DNA of 64,000 nt from Caenorhabditis remanei (taxonomy: Eukaryota > Nematoda > Chromadorea > Rhabditida > Rhabditidae). The notes beneath the pieces are model-generated. The model had not been told where the DNA came from, searched no databases, and saw only the letters and a program-made list of their open reading frames with translations. This document shows positions 1 to 11,843 of the stretch, one piece after another; the first letter of the stretch is position 1; the number at the start of each line of letters is the position of its first letter. Both the position numbers and the translations under genes were made by a program. The stretch spans positions 13,390,587 through 13,454,586 of the forward strand of contig NC_071333.1 in assembly GCF_010183535.1 (NCBI RefSeq), written 5' to 3'.

Positions 1-2868
1 GATGTTCAGTATCGTGTGTGCTATAGATAGGGCGATTGTCAAAGAAGTTACTTACACATTGCTCCAAGACTTTAGCTCTAGTCCAATGAACGTTCCATAT
101 GTAAGAAACAAGTAGTTGTTGATTCGAAAATAAATTCTATTCAGGAACCACACACTGAGGTGAAGTTCATGGCATCAATGGCGCGGAAAGAAAACATTTA
201 CAAAATCTACTTGGAAAACGTCACTTTGGACTTTGGATGGTCATCACCGTCTATCGAAGAGTGTCAAGAGCTGATTGAGGTAGTTTATTCTGAAACAACA
301 GTTAATCATGTTTGAATTTCAGAAGCATTTTCGTCGCCGGAGAGTTGGACTTCCGACGACGATTCTCACTAAGAACACACATCGTCATGTCGAACACTTC
401 TGCAAAAAAGACAACTGGAAATTCACTCCAGAAGCAGACATGTATGTTTAGAATATTCTTAATTTCTTTTGAATGGAAATTATTCTTCCAGCCTAGCTGT
501 TACCTTTTATCCCGAAAACAAACAAGTACCAGGGGACGATTCAGCAGTGGTGATCAGATTTTTCCCTTGTAGTGACAAGATTACTGTAACCGTCGAACCA
601 GGAAAATCTAAAGGGTAAGACACTTATTCTATAATTTTCTCCTTACTTCGAAATTGCAGTCTTTGTATTCAAAATGACGTGGACGAGTTGAGAAGACAAA
701 ACCGTCGAATTCAATGGCGTTCATATCAAACGAGGTAAACAAACAGTTCAGATCTTTTGAATGTTACTGTTATTTCATTCTTGCAGACAGTTGATGAGAG
801 CCGAGCATTGTTGGGAGCCATCAATCCCTTATGACATAAATAAGATGCTTGTCGATTTCAACAACATTCGATTGGAAGTGGATGGAGAACCTCTCCAAAT
901 TCATTCCAGCGCTGATTTGGTCAAAAAGGTTGTCGACCTAACGGCACATGAAGAATCGAGAATAAAATTGTTGATGATCATCGTAAGTGCTGTGAAACTG
1001 ATAAAAAGATAAATTAATACATAGTTTCAGGGGCATGGTCATCTCACGTGTGACAGAAGAAATTACATCATCCACACTAAGGAGCTGATCCTGGTAAACT
1101 CTGAACAATATCCACATATGTTCTTGATGAATTTCCTAGGAATCAGCTTGAAAAAATTGGAGGCTTCATCCAGAAAACATATCGATGATGTACTGAAATA
1201 TGTGAGTTTTTAGTATGCATCAATTCTGGGAGTCAGTAAGTCAGAAAGCCACCGAAATAGTTTAGAGCGAGAGAAAGGGAGAGGTTTTTGACAAATCTAT
1301 TTTTTTAAGAGGCGTTGTCTGTAAGATGAGGATTCCTCTTGGCACAGTTGCAAAAACTTGTTTCAATCCGAACTCTTTTTACATCATATATACCCCTAAG
1401 GTAGTGGTTTATAAAAAATATGTCACCAGTTCCATATGACGTCATCATAGGAAAATATGCCCAATAATCGACTTTTCACCCAAAAATTCATAAAAATTTC
1501 AATTTTTTAGATAACATCGGGAAACTTTCGCAACATGTTAGAATTGTTTTTGGCTACCTCCACACAAATTTTCGGCACCCCAGACAACCCAGAAACCGTT
1601 CAGATAAATTTCATTTCAATGTTTTTTCAACTTTTCTCAAAAAATCCCTCTAGAAATCCTCAAATTTCAATTCGTATTCGAATTCCCCGCAAAAAGTTCT
1701 ACTAGGCCCAATAAAAATCATTAAAAAACAGGAGAACCTTTTTGAGATATTTCGATTTTTTCAAAAATCACATAAGGGTCCCCCCTTACGAAAATTTTTT
1801 TTTGCCAAAAAAATCTCAAAAAAAATTAGCTCCGAAAATAATTGGAATATTGATAAAACCCTTGGAATAAGTCACTCACAAAATATTAGATCTCAGAAAT
1901 GTGTCTGAACGGATTCAGTTTTTTTTGTTCTTTTTTATTTTTTCCAGTTTTTATTTTTTCCAGTTTTTTTCCGTTTTCATCAATAATTTGTACAGAAGTT
2001 CTTAAATTTCAAAGCATATTCCAATTCCTTGCAAAATTTAACATATGATTCAATTAAAATCATAAAAAAACAGGGGAACCTTTTTGAGATATTTCCATTT
2101 ATTTCGAAAATCACATAAGGGTCCCCCCTTATGAAAGAAAATTTTTATCGAAAAAATATTTCAACTCTTTTTTGATGCAAAAACGTTCAAAATATTTAAA
2201 AAAGAGTTTTTGGTAGTTTATCAATGTTTTGAACGTTTTTGCATCAAAAAAGAGTTGAAATATTTTTTCGATAAAAATTTTCTTTCATAAGGGGGGACCC
2301 TTATGTGATTTTTGAAAAAATCGAAATATCTCAAAAAGGTTCTCCTGTTTTTTAATGATTTTTATTGGGCCTAGTAGAACTTTTTGCGGGGAATTCGAAT
2401 ACGAATTGAAATTTGAGGATTTCTAGAGGGATTTTTTGAGAAAAGTTGAAAAAACATTGAAATGAAATTTATCTGAACGGTTTCTGGGTTGTCTGGGGTG
2501 CCGAAAATTTGTGTGGAGGTAGCCAAAAACAATTCTAACATGTTGCGAAAGTTTCCCGATGTTATCTAAAAAATTGAAATTTTTATGAATTTTTGGGTGA
2601 AAAGTCGATTATTGGGCATATTTTCCTATGATGACGTCATATGGAACTGGTGACATATTTTTTATAAACCACTACCTTAGGGGTATATATGATGTAAAAA
2701 GAGTTCGGATTGAAACAAGTTTTTGCAACTGTGCCATGGCCCAACACAAACATTCTCACTCTTACAGATAGTGCCTCTTAACAAATACAAAGTATATTTC
2801 AGATAGACTCCGCCGAAAAAATTGAGTGGCTCGACAAGAACAACAAGCGAGTAAAAAACTATGCATAG
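1..2868 (+). CDS. Nematode-specific protein, 5'-truncated by window edge (paralogue A)
   Basis: I do not recognise a characterised function. A spliced reading frame runs in from the window edge and ends at TAG 2866-2868. Exons include about 145-278 (EPHTEVKFMA... to ECQELIE), 322-438 (KHFRRRRVG... to DNWKFTPEAD), 493-614, 659-734, 786-982, about 1031-1200 and 2803-2868 (IDSAEKIEWLDK...). The order of blocks (ECxxLxE, W-K-FTP, LxVTFxP, then IDFxNxxLEVDGE and a short acidic C-terminus) matches the next gene downstream, so the two are tandem paralogues. They resemble the DUF3557/F-box-associated type of expanded nematode families, but this is only a resemblance. The last intron holds a long palindromic element. 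The 5' part of the gene is missing from the window. Confidence 0.6.
1306..2781. repeat. Long palindromic (foldback) element 1, in an intron
   Basis: Sequence from about 1341 (GGCACAGTTGCAAAAACTTG) reads back as its reverse complement ending at 2735. The outermost arms (about 1341-1790 and 2290-2735) are essentially perfect. An inner pair of arms flanks the centre at about 2215. Between about 1800 and 2090 the left arm holds sequence with no counterpart on the right, including a second diverged copy of the motif around CACATAAGGGTCCCCCCTT. Weaker symmetry extends outward (TTAAGAGGC...TCTGTAAGA at 1306 against its complement near 2780). There is no transposase ORF. It resembles the non-autonomous palindromic DNA elements common in Caenorhabditis. 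It lies in the last intron of paralogue A (about 1201-2802), so the gene can still be spliced. Confidence 0.85.
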
Positions 2869-3560
2869 CTCAGTTGACTTCAATCTGTTTCTTTCTTGCT
2901 TACTGGGAAATTTTATACCAATTTTCAATAATCGGATTAACATAACTTTTTTATGTCAACATTCAAACATTATTACATTATCTCCATTTCTAAACTCAAT
3001 TGAACACACTTTTCTGAAAAATTTGTTTCAAATTGTATAATTGATATGAAATTATTCTCATTCAAACCGTAGAAATGGTAATTGAGTGAATAAATTATTT
3101 TTTGGTCACTTCATTTGTCGAATGTTTTTGTTTTTTAGTTGTATGTATCTCAATTTTTTGTAATGTTTAAACAGGTTCGCCGACTTGAAATCTCTAAAAG
3201 TTTTCTAAGGAAAGCCGGATGACTAAACAACAGGCGCTACGATACTCCGAAGACTCGCGCAGATATTTTTCGGACTTGCTCCAAAACTGGCAAGCTTGCA
3301 TGTCTAGATTTTCTTTTGGAGTAATTTTCAACAAACTTTTTCCGATTCACGTTCATTCAACGTACTCATCTTCTTCACTAATTTCCGATGCAGGTTATTT
3401 ATACGTATGGCGAAAAAGAAAGAGGATATTGAAAGAGACTCAGAGAAAAAAAGGAAAGTTTTCTTATAAGCCAATGTTTTGCTTTTTTTCCGTTTTTCTA
3501 AATCTTGGTTTTACTACAACCACTTATTTATGAGTTAAAAAAATAATTTCAGAAAAGAAA

Positions 3561-5519
3561 ATGAACGAACCTTCACCACTCAGCTACCAATCGAAGTTAT
3601 CTGTAACAAAGTTCTTGGCAATCAAAAACCGGTAAGTGAATTGTTAACAGTGTGTATCAAAAATAAATTACTTCCATTTTCAGATCTGGAAATTTTTTTC
3701 CACAAAAAGTGCCATTTTATTTGTCAGAGGTCGAATTTGATTTCGAATACCCGGACTTTTCAAAATTTCGAATTAAAGATGAGAGAAATGGAGATGAATT
3801 CGAATGGAGGGCTTCCGATCTTGATGTCTCTGTCAGAAGAAACGGAGATGGGTATGTGTTTGCTAGAGAAGGATCTAGAGATGAGAAGTTGCAAAAACTG
3901 ATAGACTATTACTTCGACGGTTCCACTGGAGAATTCAAGATGTTCGTAATTGTTGTAAGAAAATCATTCTGTAACTGAAAAACTAAAATAAACAGCATTT
4001 CAGGGCTCCCCCAGACAATGGAACTCTGTAAAGTCGATAAAAACCGAAAAATTGTATATCGAAATCGGAGAAAACACAACTGCAGATATTGATGGGTTAA
4101 AGAAGATTCTGAATTTTGTGGATAAGAAGGCATTAAAATCTGTTTGGTACGCAATTTATGATGTACGCCACTGGAGCATCGCAAACCATAAATTGGTAGT
4201 CCAAGAAAGAAACCGAAATTCATGATCACATTCAAATGTTTTATAGAATTCCAAAACTAAAGTCACTGTCAGCGTGCCAAGTGTTATGCTGGAACATGTT
4301 CCAAACATGGAACTTTCCAACTTCACAGTGTATGTTCCAGCTGAACTTCGAAGCCCAAACTGCACTGAAGAATGTCGGTCCATGGTTGAAGTGAGATTTC
4401 GAACAAACCAAATTTTGTCACTATGTAATCACCTTCAGGCTTTTGCTCAGTCGCGTCCACTTGGCTTCAAACTGGCTATCAATATAAAGACTTCAATCAT
4501 GGTTATGTCTTCCTTCTGTAGTAGTAGACCGAATTGGTTTTTCACCCCGACACCAAATGCGTACGTTTTTCAGAGTTTTTTTTATACATCAATGTTTTTC
4601 AGTTTAACGGTAACGTTTTTGCCAAACAATGCATTTTTGAAGATGATGGTCACATTTTTTTTGTGTAGTGATCGAATCAGAATCAGCATGGAAAAAAGAG
4701 AAGCATCTGAGTTAGCAACCTTTTTTTCAGCATTTATTTATAGTGTTGTATTTCAGAATTTTTCGTCATGCGGGCTATTTAGGGGAAGCAAAAATTACTG
4801 TGCTCTTGCATACGTCTTACAAACTAAGGTGAGTAGTTCCAATTCTCAGTCTGAACAGTTGTAGGAATGTCTCGAAAATGGTTTATAACAGTATCCTGAA
4901 TATGTTATATAACTGCAAAAGGTCGATTGCCAATGTTTACAGAAAAAGGCTCAGTAGACAGGTGCCTTGGGAACGTCTTCTACCATACAGAATTGATAGT
5001 CTGCTGATAGACTTTGAAAATACCAAGTTGGAAGTCGATGGAGAAGATGTTGAAGTGGATGGAGCTCAAGGACTTTGCCAAACAATTAAAGACATCACTT
5101 TTGCTAATGACACCAACATAATGAAATTAACCATTATTGTAAGCCTCGTGATGTTTTTGTAGTTGCTTTGAAAAGTTAATTGCAGGGTTGCCATATTATA
5201 GAGTATGCTGAAGGGCATAGAATTTGCATCAAAGAATTGGAGCTGTTTCATGGTGAGGAGTATCCAAAGGAGTTTTTCAATATGTTCCAGAAAACTCGGT
5301 TCGAGAAAGTTTCTGTTTCTTCAAGAAACAATATCAGAAACGGACAATTTCTGGTGAGTTGCTTTTGTTAAAAACAAAAAATATGAGCGGAAAACGAATG
5401 TACATGGAAAACTTCTGTGGACCTTTTGTTGAAGGACACAATTATCAAAAAAAAAGACATTTTTTCAGACTGAGTGTGCAAATGAAATCGTTTATCTTGA
5501 TGAAGAAAGCAAAGACTGA
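3561..5519 (+). CDS. Nematode-specific protein, intact tandem paralogue B
   Basis: The start is ATG 3561 (MNEPSPLSYQSKL...). Exons are 3561-3631, 3684-3954, 4004-4195, 4247-4390, 4439-4560, from 4603 (3' limit unresolved), about 4785-4829, about 4865-5138, 5186-5353 and 5469-5519, ending TGA. Frames join across the first five introns without a shift. The joins between about 4680 and 4870 are uncertain. The N-terminal PLSYxSxxxVxKF pattern followed by a VPFYLSEVEF block recalls DUF3557-type nematode proteins; this is a weak, inferred match. It has no signal peptide or membrane segment. It shares its exon plan with the truncated gene upstream. Possible non-coding or alternative first exons lie at 3170-3420. 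Function is unknown. Confidence 0.6.
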
Positions 5520-6405
5520 TTGAAATGCTTCTAGTCGTTCGAAAGTTTTCAAAATGTTTTCGAAAATAATTGCAGTTGATTCTTTACTTTCATAATTGTT
5601 TCTACATTCTTTCCTTTCAAAAATAATGCTTTAAATATTTCCGTCAAAGATTTCCTGTAATGTTTTGATTTCATCAAACTTTTTGTGTGATAACTCCTGT
5701 TCTCAATTATTTGTCACTTCTTAAATAAATCTTGAACAATAACTTTTAAAAGTTTCACAAAACTAAAGGAAATCTTTTCATTTTTGTCTCCAATCCTAAA
5801 AAATATTTTTCAGATGATTATATATTTTAATGCAGAACACGATCATCTCAAACATTCGAGAGAATTCCACGTGACTTCAACTCAATGCATACTACTGTTG
5901 AGAAACCAGGAAAAATGGGTTTCAATTCGATGTGGAGTAGAAATTGTATGAAATTCATGGAGATAGTTGAAGAATTTAGAGAAAGTTTGGAAACTATGAG
6001 GAAACAGCTTAGATTACATTGAGAGATTATAAAGAGCAATTACTTGAGATATAAATCAGTTTTAAATATATATATGTACAAAAAGAATTATAGTCCAATC
6101 GATAACTACACAATGCATAGTAGGCGAAACAACCTAATTGGAGAGATGAACATTACGACGCACCGTCCTCACACTGTATAATTGATCGTTTATAGAACCA
6201 CACGTATAATACCTTTAGGATCTCATGCAGAGAGAAAGTTTTTTTTCGCTATTTTCATATAATAACCTAAAAAAAAACAAAGAGACGTTAGATGTGAAGT
6301 AAACGGAGAGCAAAGAATGTTTAGGAGAGATCTTTTTGATTTTTATTGGAGGTATCATCAGAATAGTACAATAAGATGTTTCAAAAAAAAAACAAGCAAC
6401 ACCGA
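5520..6405. other. Intergenic stretch with a coding-like exon of unknown owner
   Basis: After the TGA of paralogue B, most of this stretch is AT-rich and featureless. The exception is 5836-6020 on the plus strand. It follows a good acceptor (tttaatgcag), is open for about 60 codons (frame ...SSQTFERIPRDFNSMHTT) and ends TGA 6018-6020 with a charged helical C-terminus. A second frame beginning ATG 5814 after ttttcag is open to 5950. No matching upstream exons were found, so this could be a remnant exon, a small gene or chance. Confidence 0.3.
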
Positions 6406-6959
6406 TTAACGTCTTGAGGTTCCAGCGGATTTTTGTTGGTTAGCGGCCAAGTAAGCCATGAGAAGTTGCATGAAAGTTGCTTGATGATTGAGGTCTTTGA
6501 ACCAGTTGACGAATTCGGCAAAAGTGAGCCCTCCCACGTGATTTCTGATCTGAAATATTCAATTTTTCAAATGCAAAAGTTTATTGTTAGTGGTACCGTA
6601 GATGTGAGAATATCTTTTTCCTCATCTTCCAAATTTCCAATTATTCCGAACACGCTCTGAAATAATAAATGGTTCATTGAAATACATTTTTGAATAAAAT
6701 ACCGAGTAATCTTCTGAGTTAGCATATCCATACACTGCTCCTGCCATAGTTCCGAACAATGCTCCAATTGGTCCAGCGAAAAGACCTCCTGCTCCAGCTC
6801 CAGCAGCTGCATACGCAGTTTGGTAGAAGATTCCGCTCATGGTTCCTCGCAAACGCTGAAAATTGATAAAATCAGGTTTTTACGATGCAGAATTTGGAAT
6901 GGACTTACATGATTGTGTTGAGCATGGTCGATGACTTGTCGCAAATAGTTGTCAGTCAT
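6406..6959 (-). CDS. C19orf12-like small glycine-zipper membrane protein
   Basis: Spliced from ATG at 6959 (MTDNYLRQVIDHAQHNH) to TAA at 6406-6408, about 135 aa over four exons. The centre is a glycine/alanine-rich hydrophobic hairpin (residues about 30-60, TAYAAAGAGAGGLFAGPIG then a G-x-M-A-G-A stretch). After it comes an acidic turn and a helical C-terminus (FAEFVNWFKDLN...QLLMAYLAANQQ). This order, with the length and the paired glycine-zipper helices, matches the metazoan C19orf12 family, whose human member sits at ER and mitochondrial membranes. The family call rests on pattern, not alignment. An SL1-like acceptor lies just upstream on the minus strand. The glutamate receptor gene ends about 340 bp upstream on the same strand, so an operon is possible but unproven. 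Confidence 0.6.
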
Positions 6960-6976
6960 TTTTTGAGTTTATATGT

Positions 6977-6987
6977 CTGAAAAAAAC
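6977..6987 (-). promoter_or_regulatory. Trans-splice acceptor for the C19orf12-like gene
   Basis: On the minus strand a pyrimidine tract (tttttttcag) stands about 18 bases before the start codon at 6959 with no upstream exon in frame. This is the usual layout of a Caenorhabditis spliced-leader acceptor. Confidence 0.5.
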
Positions 6988-7302
6988 TGTGTAAAAAATG
7001 ACACATATACCTGGTGAAAACAAATTCTATTCAAACTTCAAAAACATCCAAAACAAACATTTTAAGAGTGATACTCAAATCATGAGTGTTATTCTTACTC
7101 AAGTTAGAAGAACTGACCACGGTTGGGGGTCCTCCTACTATGCAACGTTGGATAGAGAAAAGAGAATACGTGCGGGTAAGAGACACAGATATAAGTACAC
7201 GGCTAGTAAACAACCACATTTCGAAATAAGACGTGAAAAAAAGTATTATGAAATATTGAAAGATGAGATATTTATTAATTGAATGATGAACACTTGAAAA
7301 TG

Positions 7303-10300
7303 TTAAAATTTAGGTGAATTACGAATTTCAGCATGGATCGTTTCTATCATCTGTTGTAGTTTTGGGGTCTGTCCATTACGCTTGTTTTTTTCAAAAAATA
7401 TGAAGTGAGTGTGTTCCAGGACAGCACAAAGAACTCCAATTCCACTTCCAAGAGCCAGGAGAAGGAATAGGCCATAAACATTTTCGGCACCGAGAGCTGT
7501 TTGTAAATCTTCTGGTTCACTTGACTGACATTCTCTGGAAACGAATAGATTAATGGAATACATGTCCACATGACACCACTCACTGTTGAGACTTCTTCCA
7601 CCAGTTATTTTTCAGCATCAAAATAATTCCTTTTTCATTGAGATCCAGAATCTGTCTTGTCAGCTTTTCCCTCCATTTGGATCCTTTTGGTAGTGCAATA
7701 CTGTATCCATTTGAACCAAGAACCACATTCCCCACGCGGGTTAAGTTACAGTTTTGAGTGACTTGATAATCCAAAGTGGCAGATTCCATCAGGAAAACGT
7801 ACCTGGAAATTGGTTTACATATTATCAAAGTTCACATATTAGCACTCACTTCTCATTCAAAACTCGATTCACTCCTTCATGGTTAGTTGTCACAAATGCC
7901 GATGGCTCAGCACTCTGCATTCGCTCCCAAAGTCGGCGGAATGTTTCGATTCTGGAATACTTAAAAAATTGCATAGTTGACCCTCCGAGAATCGATCCAA
8001 AATTGTATTCCGTTTGGTTTCCAAGCTCTTCGAAACTCTGAAAAATATGATATTTGTCGCAGAAAAGACAATGGTTGACTTACATTGAATGGCATAGATT
8101 TTCGGTCGACTGTGAGCAGGGCTGCAAAGTTAGCGGTGTATTGAGCGATCAATACCAAAGTGAACGTCCACCAAACAGCAGATATCAACCTGTAATTCAT
8201 TTATAGAGTCACTATTGAAGATTTATAACTAACCTGGTCGCACCAGCTTGACAATTGTATCCTGATCCAGCTCGAAGCAGAATGCATACTAGATACCAGA
8301 CAGAGTTTTGAATTTTGAACTCTGTTGTTGATTCTTTTGGGGATAAAACAGCTGCAACAGTGACCAGAAGCGCAGTTAGAACTGTTGCAATGGCGGAAAA
8401 AGTCCAAACGCTGAAAACCCATGATGTGAAAGATGAAACCCTGTAAAAAGTTACCTAGCAGAGAGTGGCCATAAGAATCTTGTCAACGATGAAGACGCTT
8501 TCGGATTCGGTTGTCTCATGAGCATGGAAATTCCCAATTGAAGGAATGGATCGGTGAAGTCGATGACTTCGAGTCGTGTAGCCGTTACAGTGATCGGGGC
8601 CACTGCCATATCAGCATCTCCTCTCAATATTTCTCCAATCATTCCATCCCATTCATCTGTTCCATTCTTCCGTTCTCCATACTTGTTGTCCTTAACTATC
8701 TTCAGAGTATAGTTGAAGTGCAGCATTTCCGCAAGTTTGTCAAGCAAGTCAACACAGAATCCTTCATGTTTCACACGTCCATCCGGCATTATCTTCTCAA
8801 TTACATATGGTTTTTCGTGGATTGATGTCACTTTGAGTGTTCTTGATTCACGGACAGACGCTTGATAGTGTTCATGTGTTCCGGGAATGTTCTTGGCAAG
8901 CATTGTTAGCTCTTTCGATCCTTCCCATGTGGATTTCCAGGTCCCAGTCTGAAAAGAAAGAATAATAATAGGAAAATAGTTCAATGAGAGTACTGACATG
9001 AAGTCCTGCACCTGTTATTCCCATTTCCCAGATATGAAGCTCACTATCGCTCCTCTCACTTGTTCCGTTGAATGATATTGTTCCGGTGAGTCCTTTGAAC
9101 GGCTGGAAATACAGTATTAATTTTTCTAATTTTAATCTATTACGTGTCAAATTCTCATCCGGAATCTCACTTACCTTGACGATGGGCAATTTATACTTCT
9201 GAACTGGATCATTCTCTCCACATGACTTGATTCTTCGTTCTCCCGAGTGACAAGCAAGAAGAATCGAGTCAAAAATAAAGGCGAAGTCTTTCTGAAACAC
9301 ATATTATACACTAAAAACGTGAAAAATCAAAACTACTTACAAATGGGGTCCGAGGATTTGATGGTATGTGAGCCAAGTACTCCTGGTACATATCCGGAAG
9401 CTTCACTGCCAAATCATTCTGATTCCATTTCTCTTTTGACACTGTCAGTAGAGAAACTCGCATCCCGTTGTGAGTGTACTGCGATAAGTGATCCTTCAAA
9501 TCGTCCAGTGCAGTTATCAGGAACCAATTATGCACACTTATCATTCCGAGTTTCAACGATGCATCGAAAAATGTCAAAGTTTCGTTTGGACTCAGTTCTA
9601 TCAGCACACGGTTTTTCTTTGGCCAACATCGATTTCTGAAATTTAGATTCTAATTGAAATGTTCAAAATTTATGTCAAAGCTAACCTGTCACAAGTATCT
9701 CGTAAAGCTAACGCAGTAGCCATCATGCTATCATCCAAAGTGTGTGCTCGAAGCAATGCCGGACTCTTTTCCAGACGAGACAAAGTTTCAATGAGTTGTT
9801 TCGGTGCGTCATAGTTCGAATAAATATAGACAAAGTTATCCCAACGCCAAAGATTGATGAGTCTTTCCATTAATTGTGAATACTCCATGGATGGGTAGAG
9901 ATTCAGTGACGTCTGTTGCTTTCTGTAGTTAAAATATATGAAAAATCCCATTTTTCAAAGAACCGATCCACTTACTTTTGATAACCCGGTGTCCAATAAT
10001 AGTGTATGAAGAGAATGTTGAGCTCTGCACACTGCTCTTCAATAATTGAACCAGTTTCTCTATCCACCACTCCAATTATCACCGACACTTCCGATTTTGC
10101 GAGTCCGCATACTGAAATAAGCAGTTTTCTCCCATATTTTTTAGAAAATGCTTACTTCTTTCATTCAAGTCATCATGCAAGTTTCGTAAAACAATAAATG
10201 ATGTATGAGTGATAAAACAAGCTCCTCGAGTCTTCACAATCTGCTCATTTATCCGAGGAACAATGATATTCACCGCAGTACGCACAGAATGTTCCAAGTG

Positions 10301-10427
10301 ATGACTCGTAATCAATCCTGAACATATGTTTTAATTATGAGTAAATGATTGAAATCCTACCTATCCGTATCGAACATCCGTTGAACACCAGTATTGAAAA
10401 TAGTAGAATCTTGAAGTTGCCAGACAT
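7303..10427 (-). CDS. Ionotropic glutamate receptor subunit, non-NMDA (GLR family)
   Basis: About 13 exons encode roughly 840 aa. The start at 10427 gives a signal peptide (MSGNFKILLFSILVFNGCS). Residues about 30-400 form the extracellular amino-terminal domain. The ligand-binding core carries the expected glutamate contacts: API-T-VTAT-R before LEVIDF, G-G-S-T at the start of the S2 lobe, and E in FLMESATLDY. Three membrane segments and a re-entrant pore follow, with the gating motif present as QYTANFAALLTV (usual form SYTANLAAFLTV). The fourth membrane helix is VYGLFLLLALGSGIGVL. In the pore the residue aligned with the vertebrate Q/R site is arginine (CGA at 8272-8274). C. elegans has several X-linked glr genes and I cannot tell which one this matches. 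It is divergently oriented to the ATP synthase gene. Confidence 0.92.
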
Positions 10428-11037
10428 TCCAACTGATTTCCTCGCGAGTCATCTTCCCATTTGCCACTAATTGACTGCTCCATAGACGATAATTGAATTG
10501 ACTGCTCTTTCCAAAGTGTTTTCCCGGTCACTAAAAAGAACTACGATCAGTAAAAACTTTCTTGATGGAACTTTTGATTTTTAAATTGATTCTTAATGTT
10601 TTTTTACTTCAACATTCTTTTTTCAATAAAAATTGTTCATAACTATGTAATTTAATATTTATAAAATGAAAATCTTACTTATTTTACTTATTTTTGTTGA
10701 ATTCGTGCTATAAATCAGGTTGATTTAATTTATTCTCATAATCAATAGTTCTCCGTGTACCGGCGACTAGGTCAGAGGGAAAAAAAAGAAGAGACGCAGA
10801 CTAGCGTATATGCGCTCTATTGCCACGGAGGTCTCGCAACGAAGAGGCAAAACGCGAGAATCCAAGGCGGTACACTTTGCATTTTACGGGTAGAAAATTG
10901 CTGTTTTTCAAGTAATTAATGGATTTTGATCAAACTTTTTCATAAATTTAACTTTTTAATTTTTTCTGCACGTTTTATCGTATATTTAACCATGATTTCT
11001 TCATTGTTTCGCCGAAAAAATAAGTTTATTTTGCAGA
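10428..11037. promoter_or_regulatory. Divergent intergenic region between glutamate receptor and ATP synthase g
   Basis: This stretch separates two divergently transcribed genes. The half near the receptor is AT-rich. The half near the ATP synthase gene (about 10750-10890) is a GC-richer block (accggcgactaggtcagagg, then gcgagaatccaaggcggtac), typical of a housekeeping core promoter. It ends in a trans-splice acceptor tttgcag at 11030-11036 directly before the ATG. No TATA box is evident. Confidence 0.45.
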
Positions 11038-11843
11038 ATGGCAGCTCCAAAACTTGGATTCTTTGAGAAGATCGCTAACCTCTCCGGTGCTCTGTACCGC
11101 CACCAAGCAGCTCAATTCCCACGTCGTTTCGCCATCCTGAAGGTATGTTTTGATTGATTTTTTCTTTTAAAATCGGGGAAACAGACAACAAAACTATATG
11201 AATTGTTTTTACAGGCCGTCGGAAAGCACGAGCTCGCTCCACCACGTCAAGCTGACTGGCCAGCAATCAAGGCTGACTGGGCCAAAGTCCAGAGTTTCAT
11301 CCAGAACGGAGGATATAAGAACTTGACTGTTAAGGTATGTTATCCGAGAATTTGGCCGAATTGAAATTTCTAACAAAACGTGTAAGCATGTGTTGTAAAC
11401 ACAGATGGTCATTCAAAAAAATATACCAAAGTAACCTCAAAAGTTCCATGTCAAAGAGATTTTCATTGGATAAGTGGAAAGATATCAGATGCGGCTAGCT
11501 GTGGGTATCTGTTCTCAAATAACTTGAATTTAAAACTTTCATCAGAGATTCCCAATCAATATGATCCGAAAATAATAATAATATATTTTACAGGAAGGAC
11601 TCGTCTACACTGCCGTCACTCTTGAGGTTTTCTTCTGGTTCTTCGTTGGAGAAATGATTGGACGTCGCTATGTCTACGGATATCTTGTAAGAATTTTCTT
11701 CACTTTTCTTCAAATTTTCAGATTACAATTACAAGAAAACTCAATTCTTCATTTCTGTCTTACAGGTTCCATCTGACTACGTTTCCAAGTCCACCAAGAA
11801 GGCTGTCAAAGAACAAGAGGCTCTTGCTGCTCTCGAGAACTAA
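11038..11843 (+). CDS. asg-2: Mitochondrial ATP synthase subunit g
   Basis: Four exons (11038-11142, 11215-11334, 11594-11686, 11766-11843) join in frame to 131 aa. The product is a small membrane subunit of the F1Fo ATP synthase that helps dimerise the complex in the inner mitochondrial membrane. Visible hallmarks are the short N-terminal helix (FFEKIANLSGALYRHQ), the central PPRQADWPAI region and one C-terminal membrane helix (VFFWFFVGEMIGRRYVYGY) whose GxxxGRR-like part matches the family. The start codon follows a spliced-leader acceptor immediately. A poly(A) signal AATAAA lies at 11917-11922. The symbol is chosen because the C. elegans asg-2 gene (C53B7.4) lies on the same cosmid as rig-3, which also follows here. 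Confidence 0.93.

Noticed and set aside
6998..7282. Plus-strand ORF of 94 codons between the C19orf12-like gene and the glutamate receptor
   Set aside because: No splice or start context, lysine/tyrosine-rich composition typical of AT-rich noise, and it lies in the short gap between two minus-strand genes.
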